This document shows, in pieces, positions 54,523 to 64,000 of a stretch of DNA of 64,000 nucleotides. Every line of letters begins with the position of its first letter. Positions within the stretch are counted from its first letter, which is position 1. The stretch covers positions 7,506,001-7,570,000 of the forward strand of contig JBBBDQ010000224.1 of assembly GCA_037127315.1 (NCBI GenBank). Reading direction: 5' to 3'. Position numbers and translations under genes: made by a program. This stretch comes from Ascarosepion bandense (lineage: Eukaryota > Mollusca > Cephalopoda > Sepiida > Sepiidae). The notes under the pieces are model-generated. The model had not been told where the DNA came from. It searched no databases and worked only from the letters and a program-made list of their open reading frames with translations.

Positions 54523-54554
<32 letters not shown>
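54523..54554. repeat. (TA)n microsatellite
   Basis: Pure TA array. Confidence 0.95.
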
Positions 54555-54560
<6 letters not shown>

Positions 54561-54773
54561 GACTTAAATATGTTATAATATCAATACAAAAGTAAGTATT
54601 GTGTTTCGATATTTCTTGTGTATTATCAAGTGATAGTGTTCATTTCGATTTGAAGAGTTTTAGAAGGTTCAAAACTAACCAAACCCCTCAATCAGGGAGA
54701 CATAGTCTGTGGTCACCGATCAAAATATAAGTAATTTCTTATTTGAAGAACTTAAGGTCAGACTTATTGAAGC

Positions 54774-54835
54774 ACTAGCAGTATAGCCCGGCGTTGCTCG
54801 GGTGTAATGAAAGCTTTAAAACTAATCCATGGTCC
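54774..54835 (-). mobile_element. Helitron-like 3' terminus, copy 2
   Basis: The + strand reads A|CTAGCAGTATAGCCCGGCGT then TGCTCGGGTGTAATGAAAGC, the reverse complement of the end at 20230-20292: CTAG terminus, hairpin, then about 40 bp of shared subterminal sequence. The element would extend to the right (towards about 55150), but its 5' end is not identified. Confidence 0.6.
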
Positions 54836-55159
54836 TGGAGCTCATACTCTTTGGACGTTGGCACGAAAGACTAAAAAGCAATCGTTGTTTCCAGTTAAAG
54901 CGAAACCTTAGACTGAAAGAAAAAAGAATGGATGTAAGTAAAATTTTGATTTACTGGTATCGATATCAAATAAGTTGTTTTCGTCAGAAACTGAATTTTG
55001 AAGGCTAAATAATTCCTCTGAGTAAATGGTATCATGGCTGAGACTAAGAACTACAATTATACCTACTTAGAGCCAAACCCAAAGCAAAAACTAAAATAAA
55101 AGGGCTGAAAAAATACAGAGATACAGGCAGATAAACAGACACACACACAAACATATTGT

Positions 55160-55161
<2 letters not shown>
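54836..55161. other. Possible Helitron-like body
   Basis: No coding region; sequence not shared with copy 1. An ACAGAC/ACAC-rich stretch precedes a (TA)n array. Confidence 0.35.

Positions 55162-55203
<42 letters not shown>
55162..55203. repeat. (TA)n microsatellite
   Basis: Pure TA array immediately left of repeat-E. Confidence 0.97.
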
Positions 55204-55207
<4 letters not shown>

Positions 55208-55405
55208 AAAATCTAAAGTGAGCCAACACTTTTGTACTTTGTATCGAGCACTTTTTCTTGTGGTTGGTTCCGTTTGGGTTTTTTTTTCTTTGCTGCGGAG
55301 TATTGAATGTTTTGTTCTTGTTCCGCGGATTTCTTTTTTTTCTCCCCATTTATCCGACGCCTTAGTGCACCGGATTGTAACGGAATTAGGTTCAGTTTGT
55401 TAGTG
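55204..55405 (+). repeat. Repeat-E, copy 2
   Basis: Starts AAAATCTAAAGTGAGCCAAC (shared with 16928-16947) and then follows 47340-47515 closely: TATCGAGCACTTTTTCTTG, GTGGTTGGTTCCGTTTGGGT and GTAACGGAATTAGGTTCAGT. Also next to a (TA)n array. Confidence 0.7.
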
Positions 55406-55834
55406 TTTTTTTTTTATCGATTTTCTGCACTATTGTAAGAACTGCAACTTTGAAACTTTGAACACATACACACGCACAGACAAAGTTCTATTTATAAATA
55501 AGTTTAGATTATTGTTATTATTTGATTAAAATTATTATCACTATTACTAATCGACTATTAGTTTCATTTCACAATAAAAATAAAAATTTATTTTCAAAAG
55601 CATTATTTATTATTTATTACGAATAAATCTTATAGACCACGAATTTTAAATTCCAAGTTAACTAAACATTAGGTTTAGATTATTATAAAGTTATTAAAAT
55701 ATAAATCGCGGAGAGAGATAGACATACATATTTACAAATATATAGTGACCTACATATGGACGAAAAGACAAATATATACATATATCAATACGTACATATT
55801 CTTGTACATATACACAGACCTACACACAGACACA

Positions 55835-55909
<75 letters not shown>

Positions 55910-56474
55910 CCATGCATGTTTTTAACTCCTGTTTTTAGCGACGTGTCAATTTATCCGGTAAATTTAGAACCAGGTTATAAAACGTCTATGAAAGCTACAT
56001 AAATTGGATACATGTAAAACTGAATTTGGAAGATAAAGTGGGCAGGAGAATTTTTAAATAAGGTGAAGACAAACACAGTCATATTCTAGTACATCAACAA
56101 ATCAATATAGTGAAATATATACGGAGGCAAATTCACATGCAAAAATAATACGTAAGCAGCATACAAACTACAAAGCATCATATACAGCATAAAATCGCAT
56201 ACATCGATCAACTTATACACAAATATAGGAATAAATACATAAAAAATAGACATAAGAACACTCACCAAGAAACATACACAAATATGCATAAACACGAAAA
56301 AATATATAGACACACATATACACATACACAATCATACATGCATATATATACAGAAATACACATACACACAAATATATATATATAAACCACATTAATTAAC
56401 CAAAACGATGTAGCATTTTTCCTTTATCCTTGATTTTAAGTTTTATATTTCATTTTTATAGACATATATATGGA
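55406..56474. other. Intergenic with (CA)n(TA)n array
   Basis: Compound (CA)n(TA)n microsatellite at 55834-55907. ACATA/CATAC-rich low-complexity sequence at about 56090-56390. No gene. Confidence 0.6.
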
Positions 56475-56610
56475 TTAGATATTTTTTAAGATTAAACTTG
56501 GGCACAGGTTTTGGTTGAACTAGATTTTAAATTTTCCTTCTATCTAAACCCTTGCAAAACAGTGGCAATAAAATGCCTTGCTTGGGAAGATATGATTATA
56601 GTAAAAAAAG
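56475..56610 (+). mobile_element. LINE-J 3' tail fragment
   Basis: AACAGTGGCAATAAAATGCC, TTGCTTGGGAAGATATGATT then ATAGTAAAAAAAGG is a diverged LINE-J terminus with a short A-tail. Confidence 0.65.
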
Positions 56611-56999
56611 GTTTGCCAAAGGTTACAATTGTATTAATTTTACCCGGGTTCGAACGCCACCTGTTCCTACGTATCTACTCCTAACATCAAGCAGGAGGGG
56701 GAGAGTTATGTAAAATAAAATGTTTATATTATCATTAAAATTGAAGCCTAACAATTTTGTGTCGAAATAATTTTCACCATTTTGAAATGACATTCTGCTG
56801 ACATAAACACATTCAAGGAAAATTGATGTCTATAAAGGCTGAAATGTTAACAACAAGTATTAAACATGAAGATAATTGTATGAATGATATCGTGAGATAA
56901 AAGTAAGATTAAATAGTTCAAACAAAACTTTAATACACAGACAGCCTAATCGAAATAACAAAAATAAAGATCTTCATTTATGTACTGTTTCTATTTATG

Positions 57000-57300
57000 A
57001 TGTGATAGATCATCACTCTCCATATCTTTCTATGCTCTGTATCTGTAAGTAATGTTTCTCTTTTAATCCCTCTCAGCCCCTGTTCTGCCTTTTATTTACA
57101 AAACTCTTATTATGTAGGTTACTTGTTATTTTTCTGTACTTTTCCTTTCAGTGTGTCCTCTGAATGTCAAATTATTAAATCCTTCATGTTATCCTGACAT
57201 TTCAACTGTCTCTTTCTGATTCTAAGTACAGGTGTTCTTTTTTCTTTCCATTTTCCTTAAAACTTCTTCGTTGCTCACCTGTTATGTTGTCACGCTTCTT
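57000..57300 (-). mobile_element. LINE-R relic, very old
   Basis: TTTCAACTGTCTCTTTCTGA, TTTTCTTTCCATTTTCCTTA and AAACTTCTTCGTTGCTCACC parallel the antisense of the RKRQLKFL...NDEVLER region at 24025-24105. A second weak match (GCAGTTCAGCACACTTTACA then TTGTTTCTAATAAAATTTG) lies at 57932-57971. Confidence 0.5.
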
Positions 57301-58114
57301 GCATTTTCTACACAAACCGGATGTTTACTACTCAACTACCCAAAGTAGACTGCGTAAATACGTTTTCTGTGCATCGGCTCCACGCATACATTCACTTAAA
57401 CCAAATGAATATATCATGACCTTTTATTAAGCATTCCCGCTCAAAAAAAACATAATTTCGAGCCAACTGATGGCAGTATATATGCACATTAAAAAAAAAA
57501 ACGAAACACCGGTACCCTGAGAGAGACGCGACACGCATCAGTGCTTGATGCCAACAAAGACGCGCTGAGAAAAAAACACCACCGAAAACCAATGTTTATT
57601 TCACTTCTAATTTCACTATTCTCCTTTCCTGTTGCCTTAGCAACGGTAACAGATAAAGTTACTAGTTTTTGTATATATGTAAATAATTTATCCACTTAAT
57701 TATTCATATATCTTCTTTTGTTTCATGCTTAGAATTATATTTGCCAAAACAGCGAACGAATTAACCTCCATAACATTAACAACAAGGTCTTGACCTCCAT
57801 GTTATCCATTTTCCCCTCTACAACACTGTCCATGATGTTCCCAGCATCTTCCTGTACTAACATATCACTTGTCTCTTTACCTGTGAGTAAATGTTTCAAC
57901 AGTCACTCCTGCTATATAGAAACACTAATATAGCAGTTCAGCACACTTTACATTGTTTCTAATAAAATTTGTTGTTTTTAAATAGTTTCTTTAGCTTCAG
58001 AAAGGCAACTTCTATTCTTCCAGTCCGCGTTCAAATGTCTGTCACATGGTTGGTTGTAAATAAGTTTCACTATTTTTTGAGGAATTTACAAGTAAAAAAC
58101 AAACTGTTTGTTTC
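57301..58114. other. Intergenic; possible further old LINE-R traces
   Basis: Small minus-strand frames at 57392-57695 have no domain. The LINE-R-like trace near 57932-58030 is too weak to annotate separately. Confidence 0.4.
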
Positions 58115-58800
58115 TTATAACCGTTTCATCCCAAGCAAGTCAGATCGGCCACTAATCGCCGGGAGCTAGAGTAAAAAAAAAAAAGTACAGGGGATGTCGA
58201 AAAAAAAGATAGGAGATGGATGATAATAAAGGAGACAGAAAATGCCAATTGACGATGCATTTAAACTTTTGGAGATTGTTGCTATCACAGAAGCAAACAA
58301 ATGGAAAAGATTTCCACAGACGGGAAGTGCGAGAAAAGAAACAATTAGAGTAAAAGAGGTGGTTACATTTAATTATTTCGATGATAAAATGATGCGACCT
58401 TGACGCCAGTCTAGTAGCACGCGTAAATACATGTCAACAGGAGGGAACCAGGGCAAAAAGCACGTCAGTGCAATTGGCATAAAAATACCTGTAGAAAAGA
58501 CAGAATGAAGCCACATCAGGTCGGCGAGAAATTGATTAAAGGCGGTCTGCCATGTCAGGATCAATTATGTTGCAGAGCATCCTTTGGATTTTGTTGAGAA
58601 ACTCAGTATGATAACAGGAGGAGCCGACCAGATATGGCAACTGTGTTCAATGCACGGATGAATGATAGATTTATAAATGTGCAACATGGATTCTGACGAG
58701 AAAAAAACTTCCTGGCTCGAGACAGTGACTTAAAATTCCTAGCAGTAAATACAGCTATAGATTCGATGTAGCAATTTATTAGAACGTAGAAATCATCCAC
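58115..58800 (-). pseudogene. LINE-J relic (RT thumb to 3' end)
   Basis: The left end AACCGTTTCATCCCAAGCAA is the LINE-J terminus. On the minus strand the right part reads CYIESIAVFTARNFKSLSRA then RKFFSRQNPCCTFINLSFIR, matching YIESIAKSTAKKIGSLCRSRMFFPPESILHIYKS of the intact copy in order. Many frameshifts. Confidence 0.8.
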
Positions 58801-59579
58801 GTATTATTCATCTCTATTTCACCAAGCAGAACTTTTCATTACTTCAACGTAATGATAACTTATGATGCTTGAATATCAGTGTTCGCATATGCAATTTGTA
58901 TTTCAGGCGAGGAAGACCAACAATTCATCAGAAAATGTTTGCAGTCGATAATCTGAGAGCAAAAATAAATAAAGCAAAAATAAAATATCTGCTGCTAGAC
59001 AGACGAAGAAAGTTACCCAAACCAAATAGTCACATTTTTTGTTGCTGGCTCAGTATACAAATATAATCCTAACTTCCCCTTTGGTAAAGACAAATATCTG
59101 AAAGGTCACTGACAGACAAGTGGGTGGGCAGGAGTGGTGGTCAAATCAAGAGCTGGTTTTTATCGCTATCTTATAGTTACTATGTTGACCTAATAGAATT
59201 TCTTCTTTCTTTCACATATCTACTTTCTTTCCATCATTCATTTGCTTATTTTCCTGTTTTCTTTGTCTTTCCCATTTTAACTTTCTTTCTTATGCTTCTT
59301 TCTTTTGTTCGTTTTGTTTATTTTTCATTTTTTCTGATTGTCTAAATTTTCTTTCTGATATAAGATATTAATTTATAATTATTGCATTTCTTTCGTTGCA
59401 TGTCCCATTTCTGAATGCTTGTAATATTACTATATTTACAATAAACACGTGAAAGTATAATCATAAATACCCCACAAATCATACAGTAAATAAAATATTA
59501 TCCAACCTGGGAACAGGTTGGTGCATTTAATAGATTCAACAATTAATAAAAGAATAATGTGCCAGTGATAACAATGCAT
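58801..59579. other. Intergenic, nothing recognised
   Basis: A CTTTCTT-rich pyrimidine stretch at 59190-59350 yields a spurious Phe/Leu-rich frame. Confidence 0.5.
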
Positions 59580-59682
59580 AGCCTACGTCGTGAACTGGAT
59601 GGCGGAACAAGGTTTGAGATAACAAAAATTTTGAAGAACCATGATCGCCAACGGCTTGAAGGAACATGGCACATAGAAGATA
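59580..59682 (+). mobile_element. LINE-R 3' end fragment
   Basis: GAACTGGATGGCGGAACAAG, GTTTGAGATAACAAAAATTT, ACCATGATCGCCAACGGCTT then GAAGGAACATGGCACATAGA is the LINE-R terminus with a ~30-bp internal deletion. Confidence 0.7.
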
Positions 59683-59929
59683 TTTGCAAATATATTTATA
59701 TTTACTATATGTTTTCTTTATTAATTAAAAATAAGTGAACATAAACTGTTAATAAATAAAACTTCAGTTACTGAATAAAATTAAAAGCAATGTATTTTAC
59801 AGGTCAGGGATACTAAAATGAAATGGAATGGTGTCCTTATAAAACACATTTTATCGAAAATTAAAATAATGTAAATATAGTAACATGGGTGCATGATTTC
59901 AATTTTTTATGTTCATTAAAAGCGAGAAA

Positions 59930-60620
59930 ATAGGAGAAAACATAAACTTCAAGAAAACTGAATGTATGGTCATCAGAAACAAGAGGAACACAAAATGCCA
60001 ACTACAGGCCAGGGATACTAAAATCAAACAGGTGCAAAAATTTAAATACCTGGGAAAGTGTTGTGACTGAGAATGGAAGTCATGACATTGATCTCCGAAG
60101 GTGCATTGACGTGGCCAAGACGCATTTCAACAGCTAAGCAGAGTATTAAGGGATAGGAAGATTTCGTTGAAAACAAAGAAAGGAGTACTCTGCTGTCTGT
60201 CCTATATAGCAGCAAATACTGGACGATCTTCTGAAAGATGAAGTAGATACTCGAAGAAACAGAAATGTGGTTCTACAGAAGGATATTCAGGATAGCATGA
60301 CCATACATGTGAGCAACAACATGTTTTTCGAGAAGTTGAAAACGAAAAGGAAACTTATACTTAGTATCAGGAAGAGACAGTTGAGGTTTCTGAGACACGT
60401 AATGAGGAAGAAGGGCTTGAACAATTTAATACTCTTGGGATGGAGAGAAGGAAAGGGAGACAGTGTAGGAAATATTTTATGGGTTTGAGCAGGTGGGTGA
60501 CGGAGCAGGGTTTGAGAGATATACGAAGAGGAAAAGTGTTGAGAGCAACAAGAGATAAGGAAAAGTGAAAGTCCACGATCGCCTATATCCTGAGGGGACA
60601 CGGCCCATAAAAGTGACGAT
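59930..60620 (+). pseudogene. LINE-R relic (C-terminal third)
   Basis: Starts NFKKTECMVI-equivalent (AACTTCAAGAAAACTGAATG), continues through QVQKFKYLGK, a frameshift, EMWFYRRIFRIA-like sequence, KRKLILSIRKRQLRFLRHVM and RKKGLNNLILLGWREGK. It ends at ATCCTGAGGGGACACGGCCC. It starts at nearly the same internal point as the 33410-34050 copy. Confidence 0.8.
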
Positions 60621-61289
60621 GGTAACACAAAGAAACTTAGTGGCTAGAGACGATATTACCATAACGAAATTATGTTATCTCAAATACAGGAGATCAAGAT
60701 GTGTGCCAGATGAATATATAAAGTTACATTTTGTATTTTAAACCAAAGAAATATTTTTTTTTCATATTCAGCTTATTACCAAGTTCGCTAGTAATTTAAC
60801 GCACGTGCCAGTGCCTCAGATAAATAACGAACTAACCTCTTTTATGTTGTGAATGCCTTTATTCACAATAAAAAACAGCTTGGTTTCTTATTTACCATTA
60901 TTTATTTCATGAAAAATATGTCAAAGTCGCTTTTTGGTTTTAGTGAGAAAAGGAAAGCCTGCATAAAATAAATAGATTTTAAATAAAATGAATAGATAAA
61001 TAAATGTCCTCATGTAAAATAGAAAAGCTGGTCAGTTTTGAATATTTGTCTTTGTAACGACTTACAACTTCAAATTATTTTCAGAGTTATCATTGTTACT
61101 GCAATTTTTTAAACTTATTAAACTGAAATATTTTAGGATACAGTAGAATTTGCATGGGTATTTCACATTTCTTAAAGGGTTTATTTAATAATTAACTTAA
61201 AAATTATGATTCATCTGAATATGCAAATAAGAAAGGCTTAGAAATTTCACGGGTACTGCTTTTTGTTAAAATTGCTTTCACTGCATGCA
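60621..61289. other. Intergenic, nothing recognised
   Basis: AT-rich, no feature. Confidence 0.45.
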
Positions 61290-61725
61290 AGGCACTAACA
61301 CACAAGCATTACGGTGTATGGAATAATTAAGAACAGAAACATTAATAATGGGTGGAGATAGAGAAGACTAACCATGGGAACAGTATATAGCGATTGGCAT
61401 TGCATTTAAATTTTTCAGATTAAAGTTGGCTGGAAATCATAGAACCAGAAGTGAGATCTACAGGCGAGAAGTGCGAGAAAAGAATCCTTTAGCATCCTGC
61501 CAGGTCAACTGTAAATTGTTAAGATCTCAATGCCAGTCTGGTACTGTATTTAAGTTTTAGGTTTTAAAGTCTAGGCACCATAGCAAAGCGCTCGTCAGAA
61601 CAATTACCATGAAAGTATTTATAGAAAAGACACAGATAAACAACTTTACGGTGGTGGAAAAGTGTTTGAATCCGAACAGCCAGATCAGGACCAATAATAT
61701 TGCTGATTCTGCTTTAGATCTTATG
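61290..61725 (-). pseudogene. LINE-J relic (C-terminal region)
   Basis: The minus strand includes DAKGFFSRTSRL then a decayed stretch and NLKNLNAMPIAIY, the end of the ORF. Sister relics at 15950-16620 and 9060-9310 share its subfamily differences (CAACTGTAAATTG, ACAATTACCATGAAAGTATT). Confidence 0.65.
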
Positions 61726-62374
61726 AGAGTTATCAAAGTTAGTAGTGGTGGTGGTGGTGATGGTGATTTTTAACGTTTTAAGTAGTACTGTTGATACTAA
61801 AATATGTTGTTGAAACGAATAACACTGATTTTCTCCCCAAACAATACTACCCTGTATTGTTCTCTTCTTTCACCTTTTCCTTTTCTTTCATTCTTAGTCT
61901 AATTTGTAACTTATTACAACGACATCTTTATCATCGTCCACATCATACACATAGCCACCACCCAACACATTTCTACCCAGTTTATATTACTTTCTCAAAT
62001 CGCAGAAATCCCTTTTAATGTTCTACTTTTCAGATTATTACACTGATAGTGTTTCTTCTTTTTTTTTTTCTTACGCACTGCAATCATGAGAAAAATAAAC
62101 ACGCCCCTAAAAATCAAACTGTGTCCTTCTGTTAAAAGTATTAGTGCTTATGACATCAACTTTGATTTCTAGTGTATACTCATTTCTTTCCGGATCCCAA
62201 CCAGAGTTCTAAGATCAGAAATGGCATAAAAATATATTCGATTGAGCATTTTTTGAAGAAAATCAACTACAAAAAATCTTGAGATCACAGATGTTTTACA
62301 TAGATAAAGCCCTTCGTATGGTGTGGACAGGACTTGTGTGTATTCTTTCTTGCATTCTTTATTCAGTGAGTCTC
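61726..62374. other. Intergenic, nothing recognised
   Basis: A GGT-rich patch at 61743-61766; no gene. The 3' UTR of the adjoining R2-like element may extend left of 62375. Confidence 0.4.
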
Positions 62375-64000
62375 TCAGAACCTTTTACCAGTCAAACCCA
62401 GGGACACAACACAACTGAAATTGGTGTTTTCAAGTGCAACAATTTTGAGATTTCTACCAGAAGACCCTTGTGCTTTGTTTTTGTTTTTTTTTGTTTTTTT
62501 GTATTTATTTAAGGCTTGACAATCAGAAATCTCTTCAATGTATTTATATTCATTTGGAGCAAGTACAGAACATCCTGAGATTAGATGGTCTATTGTTTCT
62601 TGGTGTTTATCACAGAACCTGTATTTTGGATCCATATTATTATGTATAATATTTGCCTGAAAGTTTCTAGTGAAAAGATTTTGGTCTTGCGCTGCAAGAA
62701 TAAAGCCTTCGGTCTCAGACTTTAATCCAGATGCACGTAACCATCGATGAGTATTAACTTTATCAACATTGGATTTATTGGCACTTCCTGGATTTTGGCC
62801 ATGCAGATGTTTGTCTTGCCAGCATTGTTTCATCTGTTCAAGAGCTTTATTTTTGGCTTTCATTTTCATATGTTTTGCCGCAATAGTTGGTTCTTGGCTT
62901 CTGTTTTGCTTTTCTACAGAATCTACTAAATGTAAATCTCGTTTGTATTTACTGCCTTCTTTTATTATTGAATATTTTTTCTTTCTGTTTTCATGTTGTT
63001 TAACTAATTGTATCATCCAGTCCTTTGTTGCTTCTATGTATGTTAGTAAGCCAATAGCTGTTGTCTTGTGTGACAATTCTAACTGAACAAGACCTCTTCC
63101 AACTTCTTTACGGGGTATGTATAGACGGTCTACATCAGCCTTTGGATGATGCATCTTATGCTTAGAAAGAAGCTTTCTTGTTTTAGAATCCATTCGCCTG
63201 ATGTCGTTTAGAGTCCAGTTTAAGATGTTGAAACTATATTGGACGACTGGAATTGCAAGGATATTTATGGTCATAATTCTGTTCTGAGAATTCAATTCAG
63301 TTTTTAATATCAGCCGTAGCCTTCTATAATACTCTTTACGCACTATTTCTTTCATTTTTTTATGGTGAATATTTTCACTCTCATTTACACCTAAGTATTT
63401 ATAAGCTTCTTCTGGCTTTAATTCTTTTATTGTTACAGCAGGGTCTAAGCTAATTGAGGATGTTTGTTATAGCGATCCACGTAAACCTGTAGTTTTAGCA
63501 CATTTATTCAAATTGAATTTCATTCCAATGTCTTCGCTGAAGCATTTTACAGTTTGCAGAAGACCTTCCAGCTCATTATCATTCTTAGCATACAACTTTA
63601 AGTCATTCAAGTAAAATAGATGGCTTATTTTCTTTTGGGCTATTTTATAACCACATTCTGTCTTGTTAAGTTGACTGGTTAGTGCTATTAATGATATGCA
63701 AAATAGTAAGGGTGACAAAGAGTCACCTTGAAATATACCTCTTTTGATGTTTATTTTACCAGACTTATAGGTTCCATTTATATAATTGAGGTAGAGGATT
63801 GTTTTCCACATCGACATGCATTGTTTGATGAAATTGATGATGACGGGTGATATCTTGTATATATTTAAAGTCTTTAAGATCCAGGAATGTGGTAAACTAT
63901 CAAATGCCTTACGATAATCTAACTAGGCAGTACTAAGATTTTTCTTTGCATTGTAGCAGTTTTCTAGGATCATTATGTTAATAAGCAATTGATTTTTACA
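62375..64000 (-). pseudogene. R2-superfamily reverse transcriptase relic (runs off the right edge)
   Basis: One reading frame from 64000 down to 62375 is broken only by a TAG just before LDYRKAFDSLPHSWILKTL (motif A, about 63920) and a TAA at 63467-63469. In order: motif A; GIFQGDSLSPLLFCISLI; YLND where YxDD is expected (first catalytic Asp lost); ELEGLLQTVKCFSEDIGMKF; EAYKYLGV; LYIPRKEVGRGLVQLE; and a C-terminal CDKHQETIDHLISGC zinc-finger-like motif (first Cys changed to Tyr in KYRFC region). After NEYKYIEEI the frame enters a low-complexity, UTR-like tail, so the restriction-like endonuclease is missing. RT plus CxxH...H/C motif is typical of R2-type site-targeting LINEs. Confidence 0.8.

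Noticed and set aside
1..64000. CRISPR array, phage or bacterial operon
   Set aside because: No regularly spaced repeat-spacer structure and no prokaryotic gene layout; the periodic sequences are microsatellites, and the elements are eukaryotic retrotransposons, SINEs and DNA transposons.

Overview
The window looks like repeat-rich, AT-rich intergenic (or long-intron) DNA from a metazoan. I infer a cephalopod mollusc, probably an octopus, from the mix of decayed RTE-type and Jockey/CR1-type LINEs, tRNA-derived SINEs, Tc1/mariner relics, a Penelope-like relic and very dense (TA)n/(CA)n microsatellites; the species cannot be proven from the sequence alone. I see no convincing host protein-coding exon, no rRNA or functional tRNA gene, and nothing bacterial. 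Nearly every long reading frame is a transposon relic or the translation of a microsatellite.

Mobile DNA. Two LINE families dominate. 'LINE-J' is a poly-A-tailed Jockey/CR1-group element whose 3' end carries CATCAGTGGC and CTTGCTCGGGGTGAAATG. One young copy at 11223-13625 has an uninterrupted reverse transcriptase frame, and more than ten decayed pieces lie on both strands. 'LINE-R' is an RTE-group element ending in short (AAG)n-like tails. It has pieces near 22.4-25.0 kb (one copy nested in another), 33.4, 35.1, 39.5, 49.6, 57, 59.6 and 59.9 kb. An R2-superfamily (zinc-finger) reverse transcriptase relic runs off the right edge (62.4-64.0 kb). A Ty3/Gypsy relic lies at 18.0-19.2 kb, Tc1 relics at 20.4-21.3 kb and mariner relics at 41.8-42.8 and 44.5 kb. 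Helitron-like 3' ends lie at 20.23-20.29 and 54.77-54.83 kb, a palindromic TA-flanked MITE at 28.3 and 32.2 kb, and at least five tRNA-derived SINE families are scattered through the window.

Most notable structure. At 29.70-30.79 kb lies the 3' end of a Penelope-like element: a CxxC...CxH endonuclease C-terminus, then an A/T-rich 3' region with a direct repeat of about 125 bp. About 0.83 kb after the stop codon, 30713-30768 can be folded by eye into a nearly complete type I hammerhead ribozyme, with three helices, the TGATGA and GAAA core strands and a TA cleavage site. One invariant core base is substituted (C3 to A), so this copy is probably inactive.

Layout. 0-9 kb: unannotated DNA with a tandem 175-bp repeat and a roughly 265-bp direct duplication. 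9-17.5 kb: LINE-J and SINEs. 17.4-21.7 kb: LINE, Gypsy, Helitron and Tc1 relics. 22-25 kb: nested RTE. 25-29 kb: SINEs, MITE and microsatellites. 29.7-32.4 kb: Penelope relic and SINE-in-MITE. 32.5-46.1 kb: alternating LINE-R, LINE-J, SINE and mariner relics. 46.6-49.5 kb: SINEs and LINE relics. 49.6-51.6 kb: the longest LINE-R copy. 52.7-62 kb: sparse relics. 62.4-64 kb: R2-like element. There is no operon-like cooperation here; relationships are nesting and truncation events.
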